5,846 nt of DNA from an uncultured Leucobacter sp. (lineage in GTDB: Bacteria > Actinomycetota > Actinomycetes > Actinomycetales > Microbacteriaceae): positions 1 through 5,846 of the forward strand of contig CAMFIY010000192.1 of the NCBI GenBank assembly GCA_945952575.1, written 5' to 3'. The notes beneath the pieces were generated by a model. It made no database searches. It had not been told where the DNA came from and saw nothing but the letters and a program-made list of their open reading frames with translations. Below, one piece after another: positions 4,836-5,846 of this stretch. Both the position numbers and the translations under genes were made by a program. Each line of letters opens with the position of its first letter. Positions within the stretch are counted from its first letter, which is position 1.

Positions 4836-5210
4836 GTGCCTACTATTCAGCAGCTGGTTCGCAAGGGTCGCTCGCCGAAGGTCTCCAAGACCAAGGCGCC
4901 CGCCCTGAAGTCGAACCCGCAGCAGGCCGGCGTGTGCACCCGTGTGTACACCACCACCCCGAAGAAGCCGAACTCGGCGATGCGCAAGGTCGCTCGTGTG
5001 AAGCTCCGCAACGGTACCGAGGTCACCGCGTACATCCCCGGTGAGGGCCACAACCTGCAGGAGCACTCGATGGTGCTCGTGCGCGGCGGTCGTGTGAAGG
5101 ACCTCCCCGGTGTGCGCTACAAGATCGTGCGCGGCGCGCTCGACACGCAGGCGGTCAAGGATCGTCAGCAGGCGCGCAGCCGTTACGGTGCGAAGAAGGA
5201 GAAGAAGTAA
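4836..5210 (+). CDS. rpsL: 30S ribosomal protein S12
   Basis: S12 sits at the decoding centre of the small ribosomal subunit and controls decoding accuracy. The 124-residue product has the normal family length and begins MPTIQQLVRKGR. The universally conserved TPKKPNSA loop (41-48) and the GGRVKDLPGVRYKIVRG segment (84-100) are intact, and the C-terminus is the usual Lys-rich tail. Lys43 and Lys88, the positions where substitutions give streptomycin resistance in mycobacteria, are both Lys, so there is no sign of an S12-type resistance allele. The GTG start at 4836 is chosen because AGGAG lies 5 nt upstream and the protein then matches the family exactly; the frame is open further upstream but that region holds the promoter and leader. 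The stop overlaps the rpsG start by one base (TAATG). Confidence 0.98.
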   Translation: MPTIQQLVRKGRSPKVSKTKAPALKSNPQQAGVCTRVYTTTPKKPNSAMRKVARVKLRNGTEVTAYIPGEGHNLQEHSMVLVRGGRVKDLPGVRYKIVRGALDTQAVKDRQQARSRYGAKKEKK

Positions 5211-5680
5211 TGCCTCGCAAGGGACCTGCTCCGAAGCGCCCCGTCGTCGCCGATCCGGTGTACGGCTCGCCCGTGGTGAGCCAGCTCGTCAACAAGATCC
5301 TGCTCGACGGCAAGAAGGGCCTCGCCGAGCGCATCGTCTACGGTGCGCTGGAGAACGTGGCCAACAAGTCCGGTCAGGATGCGGTCGCCGTCCTCAAGAA
5401 GGCGCTCGACAACGTGCGCCCCACTCTCGAGGTCCGTTCGCGTCGCGTCGGCGGCAGCACCTACCAGGTGCCCGTCGAGGTGAAGCCGCACCGCGCCAAC
5501 ACGCTCGCCCTCCGCTGGCTGACCAGCTACGCGAAGGCTCGTCGTGAGAACACGATGACCGAGCGCCTCACCAACGAGATCCTCGACGCTTCGAACGGCC
5601 TCGGCGCCGCGGTGAAGCGCCGCGAGGACACCCACAAGATGGCCGAGTCGAACCGCGCGTTCGCTCATTACCGTTGGTAA
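5210..5680 (+). CDS. rpsG: 30S ribosomal protein S7
   Basis: S7 nucleates assembly of the 30S head by binding the 3' domain of 16S rRNA and lines the E site. The 156-residue product has the family's usual length. It starts MPRKGPAPKRPV, carries the conserved VNKILLDGKKGLAE region (27-40), the VRSRRVGGSTYQVPVEV beta hairpin (75-91), the ANTLALRWL helix (96-104), and ends in the NRAFAHYRW motif. Its ATG uses the last base of the rpsL stop, and AAGAAGGAGAAG (5193-5204), inside the end of rpsL, supplies the ribosome binding site. In E. coli, S7 represses the str operon by binding the spacer between rpsL and rpsG; that spacer does not exist here, so any feedback control must use another site. Confidence 0.98.
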   Translation: MPRKGPAPKRPVVADPVYGSPVVSQLVNKILLDGKKGLAERIVYGALENVANKSGQDAVAVLKKALDNVRPTLEVRSRRVGGSTYQVPVEVKPHRANTLALRWLTSYAKARRENTMTERLTNEILDASNGLGAAVKRREDTHKMAESNRAFAHYRW

Positions 5681-5693
5681 TAGCCGTCTGGTT

Positions 5694-5747
5694 CGGGGCG
5701 GATCGCAGACCGTGATCCGCCCCGGCCCGTGCGGGCGCCGCCCGCGC
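5694..5747 (+). promoter_or_regulatory. Two tandem hairpins in the rpsG-fusA spacer
   Basis: CGGGGCGGATC (5694-5704) pairs perfectly with GATCCGCCCCG (5714-5724) around a 9-nt loop. GCGGGC (5731-5736) pairs with GCCCGC (5740-5745) around GCC, extended outward by a wobble and one more pair (5729-5730 with 5746-5747). The two stems do not overlap, so both can form. They end 29 nt before the fusA ribosome binding site. They may cause partial termination, protect a processed mRNA end, or bind a regulator. Confidence 0.65.
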
Positions 5748-5788
5748 AACGCAATCTTCCCGATCACCCCCACCTGGAGGAGACACCT

Positions 5789-5800
5789 GTGGCACAAGAC
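5789..5800 (+). CDS. fusA: Elongation factor G, first four codons only (artificially truncated)
   Basis: The strong Shine-Dalgarno GGAGGAG (5776-5782) is followed 6 nt later by GTG GCA CAA GAC, which reads M-A-Q-D, the start I expect for actinobacterial EF-G. The position directly after rpsG is where fusA lies in the conserved str operon (rpsL-rpsG-fusA-tuf). EF-G is the GTPase that drives ribosomal translocation. The reading frame runs into adapter sequence at 5801, so nothing of the GTPase domain is present. The identification rests on gene order, the ribosome binding site and four residues. The truncation is technical, not biological. Confidence 0.8.
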
Positions 5801-5846
5801 CTGTCTCTTATACACATCTGACGCTGCCGACGATCTTACGCGTGTA
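5801..5846. other. Illumina Nextera adapter and index contamination at the contig end
   Basis: CTGTCTCTTATACACATCT (5801-5819) is the Tn5 mosaic end used in Nextera libraries. GACGCTGCCGACGA (5820-5833) completes the reverse complement of the Nextera read-1 transposase adapter. The next eight bases, TCTTACGC (5834-5841), are the reverse complement of GCGTAAGA, which I recall as Nextera XT i5 index S517. GTGTA (5842-5846) begins the P5-side primer complement. These 46 bases are synthetic and should be trimmed. Confidence 0.97.

Noticed and set aside
5183..5815. Minus-strand open frame of 210 codons beginning MYKRQ
   Set aside because: Its start lies in adapter sequence and the rest is antisense to rpsG; MYKRQ is the translation of the transposon mosaic end.
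5801..5819. Tn5 mosaic end suggesting a transposon insertion in fusA
   Set aside because: It continues directly into synthetic adapter, an 8-base index and the P5 primer start, with no transposase or target duplication.

Overview
The window comes from a high-GC Gram-positive bacterium, most likely a member of the Microbacteriaceae (Microbacterium or a close relative). The basis is the strong G/C third-position bias, the RpoC C-terminus, and the S12 and S7 sequences, all recalled from memory because no search could be run. Every gene I accept lies on the + strand. The segment joins the end of the rpoBC transcription unit to the start of the str operon (rpsL-rpsG-fusA).

Layout. Positions 1-339 hold the last 112 codons of rpoC, followed by two hairpins; the second (395-430) is a long terminator-like stem with a UUCG tetraloop. 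Positions 431-619 are a leader with a possible 17-codon ORF (515-568) behind a strong Shine-Dalgarno sequence and an RNA hairpin over and after it (535-591). A patatin-like hydrolase gene follows (620-1558), then a lipoprotein gene from 1617 whose 3' end looks out of frame. Next comes a tightly coupled trio: a 329-residue membrane protein with a long Pro/Ala/Glu-rich N-terminus (2176-3165), a 194-residue four-helix membrane protein (3162-3746), and a 214-residue soluble protein with a CxxC motif (3746-4390). These overlap by 4 and 1 nt, so they are probably translationally coupled. A very large hairpin (4427-4491) closes this unit.

The str operon then begins with a clear SigA-type promoter (TTGCGA-N18-TATAGT, 4533-4562) and an unusually long, structured leader of about 265 nt. 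It continues with rpsL (4836-5210), rpsG overlapping it by 1 nt (5210-5680), a 108-nt spacer with two tandem hairpins, and the first four codons of fusA (5789-5800).

The last 46 bases are not genomic. Positions 5801-5846 match an Illumina Nextera transposase adapter, an 8-base i5 index and the start of the P5-side primer. The fusA truncation is therefore a library or assembly artefact. I found no mobile element, CRISPR array, tRNA or rRNA, and no convincing new multi-gene system. The most open biology is the uncharacterised coupled trio, the leader before the patatin gene, and the RNA structures before rpsL and fusA.
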